NCBI GenBank assembly: GCA_035533295.1
Contig: DATLUA010000004.1
Coordinates: forward strand, 1 to 17,683
Origin: JAGWJU01 sp035533295
GTDB taxonomy: Bacteria > Elusimicrobiota > Elusimicrobia > UBA1565 > UBA9628
Length of the DNA stretch: 17,683 bases
Direction: 5' to 3'
Shown piece after piece: positions 1-5,519 of the stretch (the first letter of the stretch is position 1; the number at the start of each line of letters is the position of its first letter). The notes beneath the pieces were generated by a model. It made no database searches and had not been told where the DNA came from. It saw only the letters and a program-made list of their open reading frames with translations. The position numbers were made by a program, and so were the translations under genes.

Positions 1-65
1 GCAACCAGGCGTTCGAGTCCGGTCCGTTCTTCCGCCGAGAGCTTGACGATATGCTTGTAGGCCAT
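1..65 (-). CDS. IS630-family-like transposase, N-terminal fragment (runs off the window)
   Basis: Only the first 21 complete codons are in the window. Read on the minus strand they give MAYKHIVKLSAEERTGLERL and continue off the edge. A start of the form (K/R)YIVKLT.EER..LE.L is typical of the helix-turn-helix DNA-binding head of IS630/Tc1-mariner-type transposases. A strong Shine-Dalgarno sequence, AGGAGGA on the minus strand (71-77), sits 5 bases before the ATG at 65-63. A second in-frame ATG at 71-69 overlaps that site and is a poorer start. The catalytic DDE domain lies outside the window, so whether the element is intact cannot be judged. The family call rests on this short stretch only; another HTH protein with the same head cannot be excluded. 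Confidence 0.6.
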   Translation of the reverse strand, partial: MAYKHIVKLSAEERTGLERLV

Positions 66-135
66 GGCCATCCTCCTGCGCTCGGCGTGCGCGCAGAGAT
101 TCAAGCATAAATGGTCAGATTACGCGAGACGGACT

Positions 136-152
136 ACTAGTGCCGCCCTAGT
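136..152. repeat. short inverted repeat ACTAG-N7-CTAGT
   Basis: ACTAG (136-140) and CTAGT (148-152) are perfect inverted 5-mers separated by 7 bases. They lie about 70 bases upstream of the transposase start, where the outer end of the insertion sequence would be expected. It may be part of a terminal repeat or an operator. It is too short to decide, and the other end of the element is outside the window. Confidence 0.25.
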
Positions 153-215
153 CAAACCCTATCTACCGGGCCTGGAACTTTTCGGCGGGCTCGCTCGTAT
201 ATTCAATGAGCGGCC

Positions 216-329
216 ATGAAAGACCTGGTTTTAGACGTGCCCATCGAACGGCGCATCTATCTATTGCGCAAGCCGCCGCCAGAACCGCCGCCGGGAAAAC
301 CAAAAACAGTCGCCGGCTTCGGGCCGTAA
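216..329 (+). pseudogene. short ORF with an ORF6N-like N terminus, probably a gene remnant
   Basis: This 37-codon frame begins MKDLVLDVPIERRIYLLRKP, becomes proline-rich, and stops. The run VPIERRIYLLR resembles the first strand of ORF6N domains (pattern I..RIYLIRG.KVMLD), found in phage- and plasmid-associated DNA-binding proteins. The match breaks off where the conserved KVMLD.DLAELYG block should follow, so at best this is a truncated remnant. A TATATT box (198-203) lies 12 bases before the ATG, and there is no convincing Shine-Dalgarno site. Its position beside a transposase fits decay. It could instead be a chance small ORF. Confidence 0.3.
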
Positions 330-357
330 ATCCGAGCAGCGCCCGCGCCCTCCGCGC

Positions 358-375
358 CCGTCACGCGCGCGTCAT
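358..375 (+). promoter_or_regulatory. GTCA direct repeat, copy 1 (Pho-box-like), upstream of the phosphoesterase
   Basis: CCGTCAC-GCGC-GCGTCAT: two 7-mers around GTCA separated by GCGC, giving an 11-base period. The 7-4-7 format and the GTCA core match the layout of PhoB boxes (CTGTCAT-N4-CTGTCAT). Exactly 20 bases follow before an ATGG at 396. The same arrangement recurs at 2397-2414 and 14423-14440. The format and recurrence are read from the sequence; the regulator is inferred. Confidence 0.45.
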
Positions 376-419
376 ATGGAAGTTGCCCGGATTTCATGGC
401 GCGCGCGCGCCAAGGCGCC

Positions 420-425
420 TATACT
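420..425 (+). promoter_or_regulatory. -10-like box TATACT directly before the phosphoesterase start
   Basis: TATACT is a near-consensus -10 hexamer and ends 6 bases before the ATG at 432. Transcription would then begin at or within a few bases of the start codon, giving a leaderless mRNA. No TTGACA-like -35 box is visible at 16-18 bases upstream, which would fit an activator-dependent promoter. Confidence 0.4.
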
Positions 426-431
426 GGAGCC

Positions 432-1232
432 ATGGACACCAACCGCAGCGTCAAGCGCTACCGCACCATCTGGATTTCGGACATCCACCTGGGCACCCGG
501 GGATGCAAGGCCGATTTTCTCCTGGACTTCCTCAAGCACAACGACTCCGATACTCTTTACCTGGTCGGCGACATCATCGACGGCTGGGCCCTGCGCCTGA
601 CCTGGTTCGGCTGGCGGCAAAGCCACAACGACATCATCCAGAAGATTTTGCGCCGCGCGCGCAAGGGGACCAAGGTCTTCTACATCCCCGGCAACCACGA
701 CGAGGCGGCCCGCGATTTCCTGGGCATGAAGTTCGGCGGCGTCTCCATCGTCAACCAGGCCGTGCACAAGACCGCCGACGGCCGGCGCTTCCTGGTCACC
801 CACGGCGATCAATACGACGCGGTCATCCAGTGCGCCAAGTGGGTCGCCAAGCTGGGCAGCTGGGCCTACGACTTCTCGGTCATCGTCAACCACTGGCTCA
901 ACTTCGCGCGCAAAAAGCTGGGCTACCCCTACTGGTCGCTCTCGGCTTACTTGAAGCACCGGGTCAAGAACGCGCTTGAGTTCATCGCGGCCTTCCGCCG
1001 CGCCGTGGCCCAGGAGGCCAAACGCAAGGGCCTTGACGGCGTCATCTGCGGGCACATCCACCACCCCGAGCAGCAGACAATCGACGGCGTCCTCTACATC
1101 AACGACGGCGACTGGGTGGAGAGCTGCTCGGCCTTGGTGGAAACCCAAGGCGGGCGCCTCGACATCATGCGCTGGGATAAAATCCTCGAAGACGCGCCCG
1201 AGCCTCAGCCGGAGCCCGCGGCCCGCGCATGA
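432..1232 (+). CDS. plcP: PlcP-like metallophosphoesterase (COG2908 family; probable phospholipase C)
   Basis: This 266-residue calcineurin-fold phosphoesterase has a full set of metal-binding motifs: SDIHLG (D17, H19), GDIIDGW (D47), GNHDE (N88, H89), THGDQYD and GHIHH (H208, H210). It has no signal peptide. The family is often auto-labelled UDP-2,3-diacylglucosamine diphosphatase. However, LpxH carries GNRD and GDLFEAW, whereas GNHDE, GDIxDGW and YWSLSAYLK fit the PlcP branch. PlcP enzymes split phosphatidylcholine, phosphatidylethanolamine or phosphatidylglycerol to diacylglycerol during phosphate starvation. The next gene, a diacylglycerol-type glycosyltransferase coupled by ATGA, supports this reading. 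The start at 432 is chosen because homology begins just after it and a TATACT box lies 6 bases upstream. An in-frame ATG at 396 would add 12 low-complexity residues. The family is certain; PlcP rather than lipid A hydrolase is probable. Confidence 0.8.
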   Translation: MDTNRSVKRYRTIWISDIHLGTRGCKADFLLDFLKHNDSDTLYLVGDIIDGWALRLTWFGWRQSHNDIIQKILRRARKGTKVFYIPGNHDEAARDFLGMKFGGVSIVNQAVHKTADGRRFLVTHGDQYDAVIQCAKWVAKLGSWAYDFSVIVNHWLNFARKKLGYPYWSLSAYLKHRVKNALEFIAAFRRAVAQEAKRKGLDGVICGHIHHPEQQTIDGVLYINDGDWVESCSALVETQGGRLDIMRWDKILEDAPEPQPEPAARA

Positions 1233-2392
1233 AGATTCTCATTCTTTCCGCGTCGGCGGGGGCCGGGCACATGCGCGCGGCCCAGGCCATCGAGTGCGCG
1301 CTGCAGGAAGCCCATCCCGCGGCTTCGGTCAAAATCGTCGATGTGCTGGATATGGCCGCGCCGTTTTTCCGCCGCGCCTACGGCGAGGGCTACGTCGGCC
1401 TGGCCAACTCCGCCCCGCGCGCCTTCGGATGCCTCTACGATCTCTTCGACCGGCCCGGCGAGGACATCCCCCTGCGCGACTCCGCGCGGAGATTTGCGCA
1501 GCGCCTCGGCATGGACGCCTTCCCGGGCTTCATCAAGGAAGAGGCCTGCGACGCGGTGGTCAACACCCACTTTCTTCCCGCGGAGCTGCTCGCGGACTTG
1601 AAGCTCCGCGGCGAAATCGACGTCCCGCAGATGACCGTGGTGACCGACTTTGACGCCCATCGCCTCTGGGCCAGCCGCCCCTGCGAGCAGTTTTTCGTCG
1701 CCTCGCAGGAGGGCGCGGTCTCGCTCATCATCCATGGCGTGCCTACCGACGCCATCAACGTCTCGGGCATTCCCATCCACCCGGTTTTCGCGCGCTGCCC
1801 GGAGCGCGCCGAGTGCTTGAAGGCCCACGGCCTCACGGGCGAGCGGCCCGTCATCCTGCAGATGGCCGGAGGCGCGGGCATGGGCGCCATCGATGAAATC
1901 TGGACGGAGCTTCTCGCTATCGAGCAGCCCCTGGAGCTCGTCGTGGTCGCCGGGCGCAATCAAAAAGCTTGCGAGCGCCTTAAAAAAACGCCCGTGCCGG
2001 CCCGGCACCGCACGCGCGTCTTGGGCTACACCGACAAGGTGCACGAGCTCATGGCCGCGGCTGATCTGCTGGTCACAAAACCCGGGGGACTCACCACCGC
2101 CGAGGCGCTCTCAAGCGCGCTTCCCGTCGCCGCGGTCATGCCCATCCCCGGCCAGGAAAGCCGCAACGCCGATTTCCTGCTCGCCCGCGGCGCGGGGCTC
2201 CGCGTCGATTCTCTCGCGGCCCTGCGCGGCGAAATTGAGTCGCTGCTGCGGCGCCCCGCGCGCCTGCGCGCGATGCGCGCCAAGGCCTTCCGGTTGGGGC
2301 GGCCGCTCGCGGCCTTCGACGCCGCCCGCAAGGCCGTGGAACTGGCCTCCGCGCCCGCCGCGGTCGCGAGCCCGGCCGCGCTCCCGGTCTAG
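1229..2392 (+). CDS. MGDG-synthase-type (UgtP-like) glycosyltransferase
   Basis: The 387-residue protein is a GT-B glycosyltransferase of the family that moves galactose or glucose from a UDP-sugar to diacylglycerol. The N-terminal domain starts MKILILSASAGAGH, where GAGH (11-14) is the family's hallmark loop. VVTDFDAHRLW follows mid-domain. The C-terminal nucleotide-sugar domain has QMAGGAGMG and then VTKPGGLTTAEAL (KPGG at 284-287), which binds the UDP-sugar. The length is normal. No membrane helix is obvious; these enzymes sit on the inner face of the membrane. The ATG overlaps the stop of the phosphoesterase by 4 bases, implying translational coupling and one pathway: phospholipid to diacylglycerol to glycolipid. 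The sugar and the number of sugars added cannot be read from the sequence. Confidence 0.85.
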   Translation: MKILILSASAGAGHMRAAQAIECALQEAHPAASVKIVDVLDMAAPFFRRAYGEGYVGLANSAPRAFGCLYDLFDRPGEDIPLRDSARRFAQRLGMDAFPGFIKEEACDAVVNTHFLPAELLADLKLRGEIDVPQMTVVTDFDAHRLWASRPCEQFFVASQEGAVSLIIHGVPTDAINVSGIPIHPVFARCPERAECLKAHGLTGERPVILQMAGGAGMGAIDEIWTELLAIEQPLELVVVAGRNQKACERLKKTPVPARHRTRVLGYTDKVHELMAAADLLVTKPGGLTTAEALSSALPVAAVMPIPGQESRNADFLLARGAGLRVDSLAALRGEIESLLRRPARLRAMRAKAFRLGRPLAAFDAARKAVELASAPAAVASPAALPV

Positions 2393-2396
2393 CCTT

Positions 2397-2414
2397 CCGT
2401 CACGCGCCCGTCAC
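2397..2414 (+). promoter_or_regulatory. GTCA direct repeat, copy 2 (perfect CCGTCAC repeat)
   Basis: CCGTCAC-GCGC-CCGTCAC is a perfect tandem 7-mer with an 11-base period. It begins 5 bases after the glycosyltransferase stop. Exactly 20 bases follow before ATGG at 2435, the geometry of copies 1 and 3. It precedes the overlapping hairpins at 2449-2518 and the hypothetical gene. Confidence 0.5.
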
Positions 2415-2434
2415 ACAAAATTGACCCCGCTTCC

Positions 2435-2950
2435 ATGGGCTTGGCCGCGGGCGTTCCAAACTTCCCAAGTCCGTTGGTTTGGAACGTCCCGAACCAACGA
2501 ATTCCGGATGTTCGGGGCGCAGTCCGTGAACTGGAACCAAAATCCCATGGACGGGCTCAAAGCTTCGCCGCCGCCGCCCGTGCTAAAGCGGCGCGGCGCC
2601 TGAACCCCGCGAGGAATCCCTACAAAACCCTGCCCCTGGGCTGGATGGAGCCGGACCTGCCTTTCGCCTTCAGCGTGCCCGTGAAGCGCGGGGCGTGGCG
2701 CTACCCCGCGGACGGGACGGCGGCCCTGGTGTTCATCATCACCTCCGGCGCCAAGGCGCGCCTGCCGCCGGATTATCCCGCCGCGGCCCAGCACTGCGCC
2801 TACGATGACGACGCCGGCGGCTGGGTCGACTGCGACCACAAGCCCGGCGTTCCCTACTACGATGGCACGCTCCATCTGGAAGGCCCGGGCCTGGATCCGG
2901 CCTGCGACGTGGACATCGCGCGCCCGCCCTTCGGCTGCCCCAAGCCCTGA
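2435..2950 (+). CDS. hypothetical protein (N terminus uncertain)
   Basis: The open frame is 171 codons and its family is not recognised. From about residue 60 on it reads like real protein: NPYKTLPLGWMEPDLPFAF, then a core with paired cysteines in AAQHCAYDDDAGGWVDCDHK, an acidic stretch, and the end IARPPFGCPKP. The first 55 or so codons lie over a set of hairpins (2449-2518) and have odd, repetitive composition. Translation may therefore start later; ATG at 2645 would leave 101 residues, but no Shine-Dalgarno site supports it. No signal peptide is evident from either start, although the cysteine pairs would suit an exported protein. The ATG at 2435 is the ATGG placed 20 bases after GTCA repeat copy 2. 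A frame opposite this gene (2411-2875, minus) is judged a shadow. Confidence 0.45.
   Translation: MGLAAGVPNFPSPLVWNVPNQRIPDVRGAVRELEPKSHGRAQSFAAAARAKAARRLNPARNPYKTLPLGWMEPDLPFAFSVPVKRGAWRYPADGTAALVFIITSGAKARLPPDYPAAAQHCAYDDDAGGWVDCDHKPGVPYYDGTLHLEGPGLDPACDVDIARPPFGCPKP
2449..2518 (+). repeat. three overlapping, mutually exclusive hairpins (attenuator-like or palindromic element)
   Basis: Stem A pairs 2449-2461 with 2477-2489 (13 pairs, one G-U, 15-base loop). Stem B pairs 2472-2482 with 2489-2499 (11 pairs, one G-T, 6-base loop). Stem C pairs 2486-2494 with 2510-2518 (9 pairs, one wobble, 15-base loop). A excludes B and B excludes C, the topology of a 1:2, 2:3, 3:4 switch. The core is a 36-base imperfect palindrome (2468-2503) centred on ACGT. 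No U-tract follows stem C, so a classic intrinsic terminator is not seen. The element may instead be a dispersed palindromic repeat. Confidence 0.5.
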
Positions 2951-3044
2951 CGCTCGGAGGCTCTTAGGACAGCCAGACGTCGAGAATAAAACCCCGCCGG
3001 ATGCCGCGCGCGGGAATCAAGACGCGGTTTATCTTCTCCCGGCT

Positions 3045-3269
3045 TTAATACTCCACTTTGACGGGCTTGCCGTCCGGCGTGTAGACAAGGCGGCCGGTCG
3101 ATTGCTCCACGGAATAGCCCAGGAAGCGGGCGCTCCGGTTAATGGCGAAAAGAGACGGGTCTTCGATAAAAACGCCGGAGCCGCGGCCCGCGCGGCGGTC
3201 GCCCACAGCGCGAAGAGCCACGTCGGAAAGAGCGCCTGCGGCTTTTTCACGAGCCATAGCATCGCACAT
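3045..3269 (-). CDS. small hypothetical protein, divergent from rnhA
   Basis: The 74-codon frame has protein-like composition, especially GSGVFIEDPSLFAINRSARF and the end RLVYTPDGKPVKVEY. The family is not recognised. It could be a small conserved cytosolic protein; no signal peptide or membrane helix is seen. The start is uncertain: ATG at 3269, 3260 or 3257 (MAREKAAGAL) are all possible, and none has a well-placed Shine-Dalgarno site. It diverges from rnhA across a 22-base intergenic stretch containing a palindrome (3272-3293), so the two may share control. Overlapping frames at 3029-3262 (minus) and 2805-3281 (plus) have poorer composition. Confidence 0.4.
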   Translation of the reverse strand: MCDAMAREKAAGALSDVALRAVGDRRAGRGSGVFIEDPSLFAINRSARFLGYSVEQSTGRLVYTPDGKPVKVEY

Positions 3270-3271
3270 TT

Positions 3272-3293
3272 ATTAAGGTAAAATCTCCTTAAT
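3272..3293. promoter_or_regulatory. palindrome around the rnhA -10 box
   Basis: ATTAAGG (3272-3278) and CCTTAAT (3287-3293) form a perfect inverted repeat around an 8-base centre. The centre holds TAAAAT (3279-3284), a good -10 hexamer ending 7 bases before the rnhA ATG (3292). The right arm overlaps that ATG. This suggests a leaderless promoter covered by an operator, or a hairpin that hides the start codon. No consensus -35 is visible. Confidence 0.4.
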
Positions 3294-3846
3294 GCCGCAC
3301 CACCAGCCCTCCGACAGCCCGTGCGCGGACCTCTTGGCCGCCTTCACGGACGGCGCCTGCTCCGGAAATCCCGGGCCGGGCGGCTGGGCCGCGATTTTGC
3401 TCTGGCCCAACGGCCGGGTTTTGGAACTCGCCGGCGGCGAGGCCCAGACCACCAACAACCGCATGGAGATGCGCTCGGCCCTGGCGGTCTTGAAGGCCGC
3501 GGCCGACTTTCCGGGCGCGCTTGAAATCCGCGCCGACTCGACCTACGTCATCACCGGCATCACCAGCTGGATTTTCTCCTGGAAGAGGAAGAACTGGAAG
3601 AACTCCGCCGGCGACCCGGTCTTGAACCGCGACTTGTGGGAAGAGATGGACGCCTTGGTCTCGGCGCGCGGCCGCCACCGCCTCATGTGGCGCCACGTGC
3701 GCGGGCACAGCGGCGTGCCCGGCAACGAGCGCTGCGATGAGTTGGCCGTGGCCTTCTCGCACGGGGAATCCCCCGAACTCTACGACGGCCCGGCCGCGGA
3801 CTATCCCGTCGATTTGGCCCTGACCGCGACAGTCCGTGGCAATTGA
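3292..3846 (+). CDS. rnhA: ribonuclease HI
   Basis: This 184-residue enzyme cuts the RNA strand of RNA-DNA hybrids, removing R-loops and primers. All catalytic positions are present: D20 in AAFTDGACSGNPGPGG, E59 in NNRMEMRSAL, D82 in IRADSTYV, H139 in RHVRGHSG, and D149 in GNERCDELA. The basic handle (SWKRKNWKNSAG) is also present. It is about 30 residues longer than E. coli RNase HI because of an extension at each end (PCADLLAAF start; GESPELYDGPAADYP end). The 3' end overlaps malQ by 11 bases, so it appears to be the first gene of the glycan run, although its function is unrelated. Confidence 0.95.
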   Translation: MPHHQPSDSPCADLLAAFTDGACSGNPGPGGWAAILLWPNGRVLELAGGEAQTTNNRMEMRSALAVLKAAADFPGALEIRADSTYVITGITSWIFSWKRKNWKNSAGDPVLNRDLWEEMDALVSARGRHRLMWRHVRGHSGVPGNERCDELAVAFSHGESPELYDGPAADYPVDLALTATVRGN

Positions 3847-5368
3847 GTCCCCTGCCGCGGCGATCGCTCCGGCGCCAATACCGTCCAAGCTCTCCCGCCG
3901 CGCCGCCGGCATCTTGCTCCACCTCTCGTCCCTGCCCGGCCCGCACGGCATCGGGGACTTGGGGCCGGCCGCTTTTCGCTTCATCGATTTTTTAAAGGAC
4001 GCGGGCCAGCGCTGGTGGCAGATGCTGCCGGTCGTTCCCACGGGCCCGGGCGATTCGCCGTACAGCTCCCTCTCGGCCTTCGCGGGCAACCCGCTCTTCA
4101 TCAGCCTCGAAGCCCTCGTTCAAGACGGCTTCTTGACGCCCGAGGACATCGCCCAAGCGCCCGCGTTTCCCGCGGACAAGACCGACTACGAAGCGGCCGC
4201 GATCCATAAGGAAGAAATTCTGCGCAAGGCCTTCGCGCGCTTCACCGAGAAGGGCGGCGCGGAGGCGTGGGACGATTTCCGCGGCTTTTGCGTCGAGGAA
4301 GCCGAGTGGCTCGACGACTACGGGCTTTTCTGCGCGCTGCAAAAGGCCGACGGCGGCAAGCCTTGGAGCCAATGGGATGAGCCCCTGCGCCTCCGGCGCT
4401 TTCGCTATTGGTCGCGGGAGACCGTGCGCCAAGCGGGCGAGGAGTCGGCCTTCCGCCAATTCGCGCAGTATCTTTTCCGCAAGCAGTGGTCCGCCTTGAA
4501 GCGCCACGCGGCCGCGCAGGGCGTGGGCCTGATTGGCGATGTCCCGCTTTACGTGGCCTATGACAGCGCGGAGGTCTGGTCGCGCCCGGAAATTTTTCGT
4601 CTGGACGCCGCGCTGCGCCCCGAGGCCGTGGCCGGCGTGCCGCCCGATTATTTCTCGGAGGACGGCCAGCTTTGGGGCAACCCGCTCTACCGCTGGGACA
4701 AGCTCGCCGGGGACGGCTACGCGTGGTGGGTCTCGCGCCTCGCCCGAGCGGCCAAGCGCTTCGACGCCGTGCGCCTGGACCACTTCATCGGATTTTCGCG
4801 CTATTGGGAAGTGCCGGCGGACGCCAAGACCGCGAAGAACGGGAAGTGGACGACGGGGCCGGGCGAAGATTTTTTTTCAACCGTGCGGCAAAAACTGCCT
4901 GAGCTGCAAATTATCGCCGAGGACTTGGGCCTCGTCGGCCCCGACGTCGCGCGCCTGCGCGACGCCTTTCATTTTCCCGGCATCAAGGTGCTGGAGTTCT
5001 CCGTGGCCGAGGGCCGCGTGGAGGACCCGCCGGAAGGATACCCCGTCGCGAGCCTAGCCTGCACCGGCACGCACGACAACGACACGCTGTTGGGCTGGCT
5101 CGCCTCCCGCAAGGACCGCGATTTTCTGATGCGGCATTTCGGCGCCGAAGCGTCCGCGCCGCAGTGGGGCTTCATCAAGGCGGTCTATCACTCCCCCGCG
5201 CAGACGGCCGTCATCCCGCTCCAGGATATTTTGGGCTTGGGCGCCGAGGCGCGCATGAACCGGCCGGGCCAGGCCAAGGGCAACTGGCGCTGGCGGCTTG
5301 ACGAAAAATCCCTGACCCCCGAGCTCGCGCGCACGCTGGCCGAACTGGCCAGCGCCTCCGGCCGCTAG
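3836..5368 (+). CDS. malQ: 4-alpha-glucanotransferase (amylomaltase, GH77)
   Basis: The 510-residue protein has the usual GH77 length and motifs: SRRAAGILLHLSSLPGPHG at the start, then the sugar-binding loop SPYSSLSAFAGNPLFI. The catalytic nucleophile is D315 in VRLDHFIGF, the acid/base E362 in IIAEDLG, and the transition-state stabiliser D414 in GTHDNDT. It transfers maltodextrin segments between glucans in the cytosol, producing or trimming chains for glycogen turnover. The start is GTG at 3836 inside rnhA; no strong Shine-Dalgarno site is visible, so translational coupling is likely. Homology begins at about residue 22, so a slightly later start is possible. glgB follows 147 bases downstream. 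Confidence 0.95.
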   Translation: MAIESPAAAIAPAPIPSKLSRRAAGILLHLSSLPGPHGIGDLGPAAFRFIDFLKDAGQRWWQMLPVVPTGPGDSPYSSLSAFAGNPLFISLEALVQDGFLTPEDIAQAPAFPADKTDYEAAAIHKEEILRKAFARFTEKGGAEAWDDFRGFCVEEAEWLDDYGLFCALQKADGGKPWSQWDEPLRLRRFRYWSRETVRQAGEESAFRQFAQYLFRKQWSALKRHAAAQGVGLIGDVPLYVAYDSAEVWSRPEIFRLDAALRPEAVAGVPPDYFSEDGQLWGNPLYRWDKLAGDGYAWWVSRLARAAKRFDAVRLDHFIGFSRYWEVPADAKTAKNGKWTTGPGEDFFSTVRQKLPELQIIAEDLGLVGPDVARLRDAFHFPGIKVLEFSVAEGRVEDPPEGYPVASLACTGTHDNDTLLGWLASRKDRDFLMRHFGAEASAPQWGFIKAVYHSPAQTAVIPLQDILGLGAEARMNRPGQAKGNWRWRLDEKSLTPELARTLAELASASGR

Positions 5369-5372
5369 ATTT

Positions 5373-5519
5373 ATGAGAACCCCAATTCCTACCGCCCCGA
5401 ATCGTTTGGCGGGTCCTGTCGTCGCGGAGGGTTCCCGCTGGGCGCGCAGGCGTGCAGACTCCAGGCCGAGCACCCAACGGGATGGCCGCCGAGGCTCTAC
5501 TCCCCACATAAGCCGATGA
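5373..5519 (+). CDS. possible 48-residue basic peptide filling the malQ-glgB gap
   Basis: An ATG 4 bases after the malQ stop opens a 48-codon frame whose TGA overlaps the glgB ATG (ATGA at 5516-5519). The gap between the two genes is thus exactly spanned. The peptide is rich in arginine (11 of 48; RWARRRADSRPSTQRDGRRG) and matches nothing recognised. There is no Shine-Dalgarno site. The same DNA holds an inverted repeat (5433-5442 with 5473-5482, one mismatch), so it could equally be a structured leader for glgB. The fit at both ends could be chance, since long frames are common at this GC content. Confidence 0.25.
   Translation: MRTPIPTAPNRLAGPVVAEGSRWARRRADSRPSTQRDGRRGSTPHISR

Larger units (their letters stand above)
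66..431. other. intergenic stretch without an intact gene
   Basis: This 366-base stretch lies between the outward-reading transposase and the phosphoesterase. It contains the transposase ribosome-binding site, a small inverted repeat (136-152), a TATATT box (198-203), a 37-codon ORF6N-like remnant (216-329), a GTCA direct repeat (358-375) and an alternating GC tract (398-411). The first 200 bases are less GC-rich than the neighbouring genes. This fits the non-coding end of a mobile element followed by decayed sequence. A 257-codon plus-strand frame runs through it from 206, but its Arg/Pro-rich composition and overlap with the phosphoesterase mark it as a chance reading. Confidence 0.5.

Noticed and set aside
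398..411. Alternating GCGC tract before the phosphoesterase
   Set aside because: Self-complementary but low-complexity; expected in DNA this GC-rich and not distinctive enough to call a structure.
206..979. 257-codon plus-strand frame
   Set aside because: Arg/Pro/His-rich composition and complete overlap with the phosphoesterase in another frame; typical GC-rich shadow.
432..1232. Annotation of the phosphoesterase as LpxH (lipid A synthesis)
   Set aside because: LpxH-type motifs GNRD and GDLFEAW are absent; GNHDE, GDIIDGW and YWSLSAYLK, together with the adjacent diacylglycerol-type glycosyltransferase, fit PlcP better. Not fully excluded.
1205..2044. 279-codon minus-strand frame opposite the glycosyltransferase
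   Set aside because: Shadow of a conserved gene with all its motifs on the plus strand.
2411..2875. 154-codon minus-strand frame
   Set aside because: It shares VPNQR-like segments with the plus strand only because the DNA there is palindromic; the rest is Val/Gly/Ala-rich shadow sequence.
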